Of a stretch of DNA of 6,266 nucleotides, positions 1-5,988 are shown piece after piece. The position numbers and the translations under genes were made by a program. Position 1 is the first letter of the stretch; each line of letters opens with the position of its first letter. Origin of the DNA: Betaproteobacteria bacterium (lineage in GTDB: Bacteria; Pseudomonadota; Gammaproteobacteria; Burkholderiales; CAIKXV01); NCBI GenBank assembly GCA_947456915.1, contig CANGUQ010000236.1:1-6266 (forward strand), read 5' to 3'. A model generated the notes under the pieces. That model made no database searches, was not told where the DNA came from, and was given only the letters and a program-made list of their open reading frames with translations.

Positions 1-51
1 CATCAGCGCGAGCGCCTCGGTCGCGGCCAGTGGCTCGAGCGTGCGCGCCAT
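1..51 (-). CDS. N-terminal start of an unidentified gene (cut by the window edge)
   Basis: Seventeen codons run from an ATG at 49-51 to the left edge and read MARTLEPLAATEALALM. Sixteen of the 17 codons end in G or C, matching the true genes here, and the frame lies on the same strand as the operon, 58 nt after the stop of the upstream Bug gene. The ribosome binding site is weak (only a GAG about 8 nt upstream). A 'T-E-A-L-A-L-M' opening recalls the N-terminus of amidase-signature proteins, which often begin with a short helix of the type 'aaEALaLirxGelt'. An amidase would fit a neighbouring cyclic-amide hydrolase. Seventeen residues are too few to assign a family, so this is only a suggestion. 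Confidence 0.45.
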   Translation of the reverse strand, partial: MARTLEPLAATEALALM

Positions 52-72
52 GCCCGGGCTCAGCGTTGCGGC

Positions 73-90
73 GCGCCGGCGCGCCGGCGC
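73..90. repeat. Perfect 18-nt GC palindrome between two genes
   Basis: The sequence GCGCCGGCGCGCCGGCGC equals its own reverse complement. As RNA it could fold into a 7-bp all-GC stem with a CGCG loop. It lies in the 58-nt gap between the end of the distal Bug gene and the start of the next gene. No T-run follows on the minus strand, so it is not a canonical intrinsic terminator. It could slow exonucleases or weaken read-through. Confidence 0.5.
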
Positions 91-109
91 ACGATCGTGG
101 TGGCGCCGC

Positions 110-1138
110 TCACTCGATCTTGACGCCGGCGGTCCTGATCACCGCGCCCCAGCGCCTGATTTCTGCGGCGATGTAGGCACCGAACTGCTCGGGCGTGCCC
201 TCCACCGTCTCGATGCCCAGTTCCCGGTAGCGGTCGCGGATGTCGGGCAGCCGCAGCACCTTGATCACCTCGGCGTTGAAGCGGGCGACGATCTCGCGCG
301 CCGTGCCGGCCGGGGCGAGGTAGCCGTACCACGAGGTCGCCTCGTAGCCGGGCACGGTGTCGGCGATCGGCGGCAGATCAGGCAGCACCGAAGAGCGTGT
401 CGCGGTGGTCACCGCGATCGCCCGCAGCTTGCCCGCCTTCACGTAGGGCGCGAACAGCGGCATGTCGGAGAACATGAACTGGGTCTGCCCGGACAGCAGG
501 TCGGGCATCGCCGCCGAGGCGCCCTTGTAGGGCACGTGCACCATCTGCGTCTTCGTCATCGACTTGAGCAGCTCCGCGCTCAGGTGCAGCGCGGTGCCGT
601 TGCCCGAGGAGCCGAAGTTGAGTTCACCCGGGCGGGCACGCGCGAGCGCGAGCAGTTGCGCGACGTTCTTCGCCGGCAGTGCCGGATGCACCGCCAGCAC
701 GTACGGCCCGGTGGCGATCTGCATGATCGGCGCGAAGTCCTTGATCGGGTCGTACGGCATCTTCGGATACAGGCCGACGTTGACCGCTGTCGAACTGGTG
801 GAACCGAGCACCACCGTGTAGCCGTCCGGCGGCGCCTTGGCCACGATGTCCATGCCGAGCACGCCACCCGCGCCGGCCCGGTTGTCGACGACGAACTGCT
901 GGGACAGCGCCTCGGAGAGCCGCTGCCCGATCAGCCGCGCCAGGATGTCCGTGGTGCCACCGGCGGTGAACGGGACGACTACCCGGACCGGCTTTACCGG
1001 CCACGACGCGCCCTGCCCCGCGGCCTCGCCTGCACCGATACCGGCGAGGATGATTACCGAGGCGAGCGCAACCGCGTGCGGCCGGTGGCCGGTGGCGGCA
1101 ACGGGCTTCGACAGTACCGGCAGACAGTGCTGATTCAA
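110..1138 (-). CDS. Bug/TctC-family periplasmic solute-binding protein (distal copy)
   Basis: This is a predicted exported substrate-binding protein of the tripartite tricarboxylate transporter (Bug/TctC) family, which binds small carboxylates through two loops of a venus-flytrap fold. From the chosen start it has 342 residues; the family usually has about 320-335. Residues 22-36 form a hydrophobic signal-peptide core, with likely cleavage near A40. Family marks seen are PFTAGGTTDILAR (56-68), VVDNRAGAGG (83-92), PPDGYT (103-108), GSSGNGTALHL (176-186) and HVPYKG (201-206). The start is taken as the TTG at 1136-1138, because GGAGGG lies exactly 7 nt upstream. The in-frame ATG at 1163-1165 would add nine residues, but its only SD-like bases touch the ATG directly. 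No TctA/TctB membrane genes are nearby, as is common for orphan Bug proteins. The ligand is unknown. Confidence 0.93.
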   Translation of the reverse strand: MNQHCLPVLSKPVAATGHRPHAVALASVIILAGIGAGEAAGQGASWPVKPVRVVVPFTAGGTTDILARLIGQRLSEALSQQFVVDNRAGAGGVLGMDIVAKAPPDGYTVVLGSTSSTAVNVGLYPKMPYDPIKDFAPIMQIATGPYVLAVHPALPAKNVAQLLALARARPGELNFGSSGNGTALHLSAELLKSMTKTQMVHVPYKGASAAMPDLLSGQTQFMFSDMPLFAPYVKAGKLRAIAVTTATRSSVLPDLPPIADTVPGYEATSWYGYLAPAGTAREIVARFNAEVIKVLRLPDIRDRYRELGIETVEGTPEQFGAYIAAEIRRWGAVIRTAGVKIE

Positions 1139-1145
1139 GGCAGTT

Positions 1146-1151
1146 CCCTCC
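1146..1151 (-). promoter_or_regulatory. Strong Shine-Dalgarno that decides a TTG start
   Basis: The minus strand reads GGAGGG, then 7 nt, then TTG at 1138. This is the best Shine-Dalgarno match in the window. It lies inside the reading frame that would start at the ATG at 1165, so it argues that translation of the distal Bug protein begins at the rare codon TTG. Confidence 0.65.
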
Positions 1152-1185
1152 GGAAAGTTCGACATCTTCCAGTGCGCGCACGGCC

Positions 1186-1205
1186 GGCGCGGCCTGCGCC
1201 GCGCC
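1186..1205 (-). repeat. 8-bp all-GC hairpin between the divergent MmgE/PrpD and distal Bug genes
   Basis: The transcript strand reads GGCGCGGC, loop GCAG, GCCGCGCC: a perfect 8-bp stem with a 4-nt loop, 18 nt after the PrpD stop codon. No U-tract follows, so it does not look like a Rho-independent terminator. A hairpin here, upstream of a fresh strong Shine-Dalgarno, could protect the upstream mRNA 3' end or set a different expression level for the downstream Bug protein. That role is inference. Confidence 0.55.
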
Positions 1206-1223
1206 ACGCGCGAGGCTGCGCGC

Positions 1224-2627
1224 TCACCCGAGCGCGCGTGCGAGCCAGACCGACCACGGGGTCTCCAGCGCCGTCGTCTGCAGCGACTCCAGCGCATCGA
1301 CGCCAGCCACGAAGCGCGGGTGGCGCTGCGCGGTGATGCCGTGCGCCTTGGCACGGATCTGCGCCGCGTCGAACGGACGATCCGGTCCGCCGCGAGCGCT
1401 CAGGCATTCACCGGTCACGCGCTCGCCGTTGCTCAGGGTCAGCGTGACCCGCGCCGGGCGGTCGAGCGGACGCGGCGGCAGCGGCTGGTAGGGCACCAGC
1501 CGCGTGCGGGTACGCAGTGCGGCAATCGCCGGATCGTCCAGCGTGTGGGCTGCGAACGCGTCCGCGCCTGCGTGTCCGTGGACCTGCACGGTCGCGAGCA
1601 CGTGCTCGAACGAGAAGCGCGCCGCCAGCGTCGTCTGCGGGCGCGGATTGCTCATCTGCGGCCGGTGCGTCTCGAGCACGATCGACTCGATCTGCCCGGC
1701 TGCAGTACCGGCCGGCAGTTGTGCACAGGCCGTCTGCATCGCCTCCACCGCCGAGTGCGTCGACTGGCAGCAGGCGTGCAGCTTGTGATAACCCGAGTCG
1801 ATCGCCCACTGCTCGCCGAGCCCCTCGCCCAGTGCCGCCGGCTGCGGTGCCTGCCCGAGCAGCGTCGTGAACACGTCGTATGCGCCGTCGGGCAGACCCG
1901 CCAGCCCGCACTCGGCCCAGTCGGCCGCACGCATGCCGTTGACCGTACCCACCGCCGCCCACACGTTGCGCACCAGCGCGCCGTGCAGCGCGTGCTCGTA
2001 GCCGCCGACGGTGATCAGCGTCACCGCCGAAGTCAGCGCGGCGTGCGTGAGCGCCGCGTCGGCGCCACGGGCGAGCACCGTGGCGATCGCCCCGCCGATC
2101 GCCGCGGTCTGCGGGTGCGGGTGCAGCGTCATCTGCGGAAACACCCAGCAGCGGGCGAAGCGCGCGGTGACCTCGTAGGCGAGCACCGCGCACACGAGCG
2201 TCTCGCCGACGGTGAGGCCGGCGACCTCGGCCTCTGCCCAGAGCGCGGGCAACGTGTACAGGCCCGCGTGGCACGGTGCGAGCCGATACCCCTCGTCGAG
2301 TTCGCACCAGCTGCCGGCGATGCCGTTGGCGAGCGCCGCGGAGAAGCGATCGCTGCGCGCGATCGGGTCGGCCAGCAGCGTGCAGTCGGCACCGGTGCCG
2401 CGCTGCACGAGCTGCGCGTGCACGCGGCGCACTTCGGGCTCGGGCGAGGCGGCCAGCGCCGCCGCCAGGTTGTCGCCGATCACCCGGGCTGCGCGGCGCA
2501 GCGAAGTCTGCGGGATCTGCGCAGCCGCACCGTGCGCGCGCAGCGTCGCCGACCACTGCGCGAGCCGCCGGATGCCCTCGGCCACAGCCGCGCGGGCACC
2601 CGCCTCGTCGATGCCGGTTGCACTCAT
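1224..2627 (-). CDS. Divergent MmgE/PrpD-family protein (467 aa)
   Basis: This is an MmgE/PrpD-family protein; the family includes 2-methylcitrate dehydratase, cis-aconitate decarboxylase and iminodisuccinate epimerase. Recognisable blocks are ANGIAGSWCELDEGY with CHAG (100-122), LHPHPQTAAIGGA (168-180), GYHKLHACCQSTHSAVEAM (279-297) and a C-terminal small domain VTLTLSNGERVTGE...K (394-427). Kept from the usual active site are acidic residues at E109/D111/E112, H120, H169/H171, K282 and H291. The segment where other members have a lysine before 'hxGxAA' reads VRNVWAAVGTVNGMRAA (219-235) with no lysine, and the usual AHALD histidine is W107. It may therefore catalyse a different reaction from its neighbour. 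The ATG overlaps the previous stop as ATGA, with GGGAG 7 nt upstream. Family is confident; reaction is unknown. Confidence 0.9.
   Translation of the reverse strand: MSATGIDEAGARAAVAEGIRRLAQWSATLRAHGAAAQIPQTSLRRAARVIGDNLAAALAASPEPEVRRVHAQLVQRGTGADCTLLADPIARSDRFSAALANGIAGSWCELDEGYRLAPCHAGLYTLPALWAEAEVAGLTVGETLVCAVLAYEVTARFARCWVFPQMTLHPHPQTAAIGGAIATVLARGADAALTHAALTSAVTLITVGGYEHALHGALVRNVWAAVGTVNGMRAADWAECGLAGLPDGAYDVFTTLLGQAPQPAALGEGLGEQWAIDSGYHKLHACCQSTHSAVEAMQTACAQLPAGTAAGQIESIVLETHRPQMSNPRPQTTLAARFSFEHVLATVQVHGHAGADAFAAHTLDDPAIAALRTRTRLVPYQPLPPRPLDRPARVTLTLSNGERVTGECLSARGGPDRPFDAAQIRAKAHGITAQRHPRFVAGVDALESLQTTALETPWSVWLARALG
2624..2627 (-). other. ATGA stop/start overlap between the two MmgE/PrpD genes
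   Basis: The TGA of the canonical PrpD gene and the ATG of the divergent one share 4 nt. A GGGAG at 2635-2639, with 7-nt spacing, supports reinitiation. The two proteins are probably made in similar amounts. Confidence 0.85.
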
Positions 2628-4012
2628 CGCGAAACTCCCGCTCGGGGCGCAGCGGCGAGGCCGCGCGCCGCCAGACTCACCAGCGTGCGCACCGGGACCT
2701 GCTCGATCTGCGCCACGGCTGCGGCGAGCTCGCGCGCAGCGCCCGCGCCCAGCACCGGCACCACCAGGGTCTCGAACTTCGCTGCCAGCCGTTGCTGCTG
2801 CCGGTCGAGATCGGACAGCGCGACGCCCGAGTCGTGGCGTGCCGAATGCTCGTGCCCGGCCGCGGTGATGCGCAGCTCGGTCTGCATCGTCGGCCAGCCG
2901 TCGACCAGCTCGACCTCGGCGAGCTCGATCAGCCGCTGCAGGCGCGGGTCGCGCAGCGACGCCTCGCCGTAGCTGTCCAGCGCGCCGGTGTCGATGCCGC
3001 ACAGTGCGGCGGCGCAGGTGAAGCGCAGGCTGAACTTCGCCTCGTGGCTGCTGCGCGGACGCGCGATGTTGCACGTGCCGTCGTTGGTGCGCTCGACGCG
3101 GATCAGGATGCGTTCGATCTGCTCGGGCTGCAACCGGTGTGCCACGCGCAGCGCGAGCGCGCACTCGATCGTCGAATGCGTGCCGTAGCAGGCTGCGTGA
3201 TACTTGAACAGGTTGTCGCGGATGAACCAGCGCTGCGGGTCGAGCGCGCGCTCGGGAAAGAAGTCCCGGCTGAGCGCAGCCGCGAAGCCCTGACGGCACT
3301 CGAGCACGTCGCTGCGGCTGGTCATCCCCCGCTGCGCGAGCAGCGCTGCACGCACGCCGTCCTCGGCGGCGAGCCCGGCGTGCCAGGCCTTGCAGTCGGT
3401 GCCGAACATCGCCTTGAGGCCGGAGGCGCGCGTGGCGGCGATGCCCACCGCCTGTGCGCTGCGCTGTGCATCCAGCCCGAGCAGGCGGGCGCAGGCGAGC
3501 GCGGCACCGAGCGCGCCCACGGTCGAGGTCGAGTGCAGCCCGCGCGCGTAGTGATCGGGCTGCACCAGCGCGCCAGCGCGGCAGGCGAACTCGTGCCCGG
3601 CCACGCAGGCACCGAGCAGCGCCTCGCCGGAGGCATCGATCGCCTCGCCCAGCGCGAGCAGCGCCGGCAGCAGCACCGCCGAGGGATGCCCGTTGATGTT
3701 GAGGTTGACGTCGTCGTAGTCGAGCGCGTGCGCGGTCGTGCCGTTGGCGAGCGCTGCCTGCGCCGCCGACACCCGCTGCCCGTCGCACAGCACGGTGGCC
3801 TGAGCAGGTCCGGCCTCGGCCCGCACCGACTCCGCGATCAGCCTTGCCACCGGTTCCTCGCGGGCGGCGATGATCACCCCGAGCGTGTCGAGCACGCACT
3901 GCACGGCGATCGTGCGCACGTCCGCCGGCGCGCGCGCCACGTCGATCGCCAGCGTGCGCTCGACCAGCGGCAGGGTGATCGCCGGTGCGTCGCTGCCCCC
4001 CGCGGCGCTCAT
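2624..4012 (-). CDS. MmgE/PrpD-family protein with canonical active-site residues (462 aa)
   Basis: This is a member of the family of cytoplasmic dehydratases, decarboxylases and epimerases acting on small polycarboxylates. Typical marks run in order: ANGTTAHALDYDD (89-101), GHPSAVLLPALLAL (108-121), GLHSTSTVGALGAALA (158-173), the lysine block DCKAWHAGLAAEDG (206-219), and FKYHAACYGTHS (269-280). D98 or D101, H109, H160, K208, K270 and H279 occupy the positions of active-site residues described for cis-aconitate decarboxylase (aligned by eye). The length is normal. The ATG overlaps the Bug gene's stop as ATGA; a GGAG lies 10 nt upstream, so start depends partly on coupling. The downstream PrpD paralogue begins within its stop codon. 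Substrate is not deducible; propionate metabolism is not implied, since no prpB/prpC neighbour is present. Confidence 0.93.
   Translation of the reverse strand: MSAAGGSDAPAITLPLVERTLAIDVARAPADVRTIAVQCVLDTLGVIIAAREEPVARLIAESVRAEAGPAQATVLCDGQRVSAAQAALANGTTAHALDYDDVNLNINGHPSAVLLPALLALGEAIDASGEALLGACVAGHEFACRAGALVQPDHYARGLHSTSTVGALGAALACARLLGLDAQRSAQAVGIAATRASGLKAMFGTDCKAWHAGLAAEDGVRAALLAQRGMTSRSDVLECRQGFAAALSRDFFPERALDPQRWFIRDNLFKYHAACYGTHSTIECALALRVAHRLQPEQIERILIRVERTNDGTCNIARPRSSHEAKFSLRFTCAAALCGIDTGALDSYGEASLRDPRLQRLIELAEVELVDGWPTMQTELRITAAGHEHSARHDSGVALSDLDRQQQRLAAKFETLVVPVLGAGAARELAAAVAQIEQVPVRTLVSLAARGLAAAPRAGVSR
4009..4012 (-). other. ATGA stop/start overlap, Bug to MmgE/PrpD
   Basis: The Bug protein's TGA and the canonical PrpD's ATG share 4 nt on the minus strand. 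The PrpD Shine-Dalgarno (GGAG at 4023-4026) is 10 nt away and mediocre, so translational coupling probably contributes. Confidence 0.85.
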
Positions 4013-5013
4013 TCCGGCTTGGCTCCGGACTCGCGCACGACCTTGGCCCAGCGCGCGATGTCGGCCTTGAGCACCGCAGCGAACGCCTGCGGCCGGCTCG
4101 CCACCACGTCGGCGCCCAGGCTCGCGAGCTTCTCGCGCGCATCCGGACGCTCGAGATACGAGGCGATGGCGCCCTGCAGCCGGTCGACGATCGGCCCCGG
4201 CGTGCCGGCCGGGCCGAACACGCCGAACCAGCCCACTGCCTCGTAGCCGGAAAGACCGGCCTCGGCCACCGTGGGCACGTCCGGCAGGCTCGCCACGCGC
4301 TTCGGGGAGGTGATCGCGAGCGGCCGCAGCCGCCCGCCCTTCACGTGCGGGAACGCCGCGATCAGATCGCCGAAGGTCACCTGCACCTGACCGGAGATCA
4401 GATCCGGAAACACGGCGCCGGTGCCCTTGTACGGCACGTGCGTCATCTTCACCCCGGCCATCAGCTGGAACAGCTCGCCGGCCAGATGCGGCATGCCGCC
4501 CGAGCCCGAGGACGCCATGTTCAGCCGCCCGGGCTCGGCACGCGCGAGCGCGATGAACTCGCGCAGCGTCTTCGCCGGCAGCGCATTGGTGATCACCATC
4601 AGGTAGGGGGTGGACGCGACGAGGCTCACCGGCGCGAAGTCGCGCACCGGGTCGTAGGGCAGATCGGGATACAGCGCCGGGTTGATCGCGTGCGAACCGG
4701 TGCCGCCGGTGATCAAAGTGTAGCCGTCGGGCTGCGCGCGCGCAGCCAGCTGCGTGCCGATGATCCCGCCGCTGCCCGGGCGGTTGTCGACGACCACCGG
4801 CTGGCCGAGGCCCTCGGTGATCGCCTGCGCGGCGATGCGCCCGGTGATGTCGGTGCCGCCGCCGGGGCTGAACGCCACGATCATGCGGATCGAGCGCCGC
4901 GGATAGTCGCTCGCGGCCGCGGCAGCCACCTCGCCGGCGACCAGCAGGCTGCCGATTGCGAGCGCGCCGGTGAACGCGCGCACACCCGCGCCTCGCCGCA
5001 TCGGCGCGCTCAC
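4009..5013 (-). CDS. Bug/TctC-family periplasmic solute-binding protein (proximal copy)
   Basis: This is a predicted exported carboxylate-binding protein of the Bug/TctC family, 334 residues from a GTG start. The N-terminus is MSAPMRRGAG followed by a hydrophobic stretch at 11-34 and cleavage near AAAA-SDYP (about 34/35), a Sec-type signal peptide. Family marks are AFSPGGGTDITGRI (47-60), VVVDNRPGSGG (73-83), QPDGYT (94-99), ASSGSGGMPHL (167-177) and THVPYKG (191-197). GTG at 5011-5013 is preferred because GGAG lies 7 nt upstream and because it overlaps the upstream stop as GTGA, matching the next two junctions. ATG at 4999-5001 would shorten it by four residues. It is clearly diverged from the distal Bug protein, so the two probably bind different ligands. 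No permease genes are visible. Confidence 0.94.
   Translation of the reverse strand: MSAPMRRGAGVRAFTGALAIGSLLVAGEVAAAAASDYPRRSIRMIVAFSPGGGTDITGRIAAQAITEGLGQPVVVDNRPGSGGIIGTQLAARAQPDGYTLITGGTGSHAINPALYPDLPYDPVRDFAPVSLVASTPYLMVITNALPAKTLREFIALARAEPGRLNMASSGSGGMPHLAGELFQLMAGVKMTHVPYKGTGAVFPDLISGQVQVTFGDLIAAFPHVKGGRLRPLAITSPKRVASLPDVPTVAEAGLSGYEAVGWFGVFGPAGTPGPIVDRLQGAIASYLERPDAREKLASLGADVVASRPQAFAAVLKADIARWAKVVRESGAKPE
5010..5013 (-). other. GTGA stop/start overlap, hydrolase to Bug
   Basis: The hydrolase ends with TGA inside GTGA, and the GTG is read as the start of the Bug gene. GGAG at 5021-5024, with 7-nt spacing, supports it. This overlap selects GTG over the ATG 12 nt downstream. Confidence 0.75.
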
Positions 5014-5894
5014 GGCTGCGCTCCGGTCTGCAGATACGCGTCGACGATCTCGCTGCCGGTTGCCTTCCACACGCCCGCATGACGGCAGATGTAGTCGAGC
5101 GCGCGCTGCAGTCCGCCGATGCGGTGCGGTACGCCGATGATGAACGGGTGCAGGCAGATCGCCATCACGCGCGCCGAGTGCTCGGCTTCCGCGTACAGCA
5201 CGTCGAACTGGTGCTTGATCATCAGCTCGAATTCCTCGATCGAGCGATCGCGGTAGTAGAGCTGCGGCGAATCGTTGATCTCGTACGAGTACGGCAGGTA
5301 GACCAGCGTGCGATCACCCACGTGCATGCGGTACGGCTGATCGTCGTTGACCCAGTCGGAGACGTAGCTGCAGCCTTCGTCGGCGAGAATGTCGAGCGTG
5401 TTCCACGTCTCCGCCAGCCCGGAGCCCAGCCAGCCGGCCGGCTTGCGTCCGGTCGCCTGGCGGATGCGCTCGAGCGCGTCGCGGATGACCTGACGCTCGG
5501 CGCCGGCGTCGAGCCCGGTCAGCCGCTGGCTGTTGGTCTTGTTGTGACCCATGAACTCCCAGCCCAGCCGCACCGCATCCTCGACGATCTGCGGGTGCTG
5601 GTCGCAGATGTCGCTGTTGATGGTGGCAGTCGCGCGGATGCCGTGGCGGTCGAGCACGTCCATGATGCGGAAGATGCCGACCCGGTTGCCGTAGTCGCGC
5701 TGGCCCCAGGCACGCACGGTCGGCGCATCGCCTGTGGCCTTCTCCCACGGGTGCCCGGGCAGCGGACGGGTGAGCGGGAAGAACTCGATGTTCGGGATCA
5801 CCCACAGCGCGAGCCGCGAGCCGTTCGGCCAGTGCCACGGCTTGCGCCGGTTGATCGGGGAGTAGTCGAACGGTCCGTAGTCACGCGGTTCCAT
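5010..5894 (-). CDS. Polysaccharide-deacetylase-fold hydrolase, allantoinase/imidase-like
   Basis: A 294-residue protein without signal peptide, of the NodB/polysaccharide-deacetylase superfamily. It resembles the branch containing PuuE-type allantoinase and, as I recall, cyclic-imide hydrolase (about 293 residues) rather than secreted chitin or peptidoglycan deacetylases. The first motif, normally TFDD, reads VIPNIEFF (32-39), leaving E37. The HxxxH motif is GHNKTNSQ (116-123), so H117 is kept and the second histidine is N121. PAGWLGSG (152-159) matches motif 3, and AICLHP (245-250) supplies the C-terminal LHP histidine H249. Altered metal ligands suggest C-N hydrolysis of a small cyclic or linear amide in the cytoplasm. 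ATG at 5892-5894 has AGGGA 4 nt upstream. It is the first gene of the coupled block. Family is confident; substrate is unknown. Confidence 0.88.
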   Translation of the reverse strand: MEPRDYGPFDYSPINRRKPWHWPNGSRLALWVIPNIEFFPLTRPLPGHPWEKATGDAPTVRAWGQRDYGNRVGIFRIMDVLDRHGIRATATINSDICDQHPQIVEDAVRLGWEFMGHNKTNSQRLTGLDAGAERQVIRDALERIRQATGRKPAGWLGSGLAETWNTLDILADEGCSYVSDWVNDDQPYRMHVGDRTLVYLPYSYEINDSPQLYYRDRSIEEFELMIKHQFDVLYAEAEHSARVMAICLHPFIIGVPHRIGGLQRALDYICRHAGVWKATGSEIVDAYLQTGAQP

Positions 5895-5925
5895 GGCGTC
5901 CCTGTCGTGTCCTCAGTGGTGGGAA

Positions 5926-5968
5926 TGCGGTGGTGCGGTGGTGCGGTGGTGCGGTGGTGCGGTGGTGC
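5926..5968. repeat. Tandem repeat of an 8-mer (TGCGGTGG), about 5.4 copies
   Basis: Five perfect copies occupy 5926-5965, followed by TGC before the pattern breaks. On the transcript strand the unit is CCACCGCA. The repeat lies in the 5' leader/intergenic region, 31 nt upstream of the hydrolase start, outside any gene. Eight is not a multiple of three and the copies are exact, which suggests recent expansion by slippage. The plus strand has closely spaced GG pairs that could form a two-tier G-quadruplex. Function is unknown. Confidence 0.9.
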
Positions 5969-5988
5969 TGCGATGGCGATGTGCGGTT

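Noticed and set aside
41..1336. Long plus-strand open frame of 431 codons opposite the distal Bug gene
   Set aside because: It is arginine/histidine-rich low-complexity translation antisense to a clear Bug protein; such frames stay open because of the high GC content.
1320..2972. Plus-strand open frame of 550 codons
   Set aside because: Antisense shadow of the divergent MmgE/PrpD gene with the same compositional bias and no motifs.
2624..4012. Assignment as prpD (2-methylcitrate dehydratase)
   Set aside because: Only family-level motifs are visible and no propionate-pathway neighbours are present; the family has several different activities.
1224..4142. A single 972-codon minus-strand frame that might suggest a fusion protein
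   Set aside because: Its first half is an out-of-frame shadow of the canonical PrpD gene; only the part from 2627 onward is real, starting at the ATGA overlap.
2276..4246. Plus-strand open frame of 656 codons opposite the MmgE/PrpD genes
   Set aside because: No recognisable domain, Arg/Ala/His-rich composition, and it lies antisense to two well-supported genes.
2624..5080. A single 818-codon minus-strand frame that might suggest a Bug-PrpD fusion
   Set aside because: The upstream part is low-complexity shadow of the Bug gene; the PrpD protein starts at 4012 inside the ATGA overlap.
5926..5968. CRISPR array
   Set aside because: The units are 8 nt and directly abutting with no spacers, so this is a simple tandem repeat.
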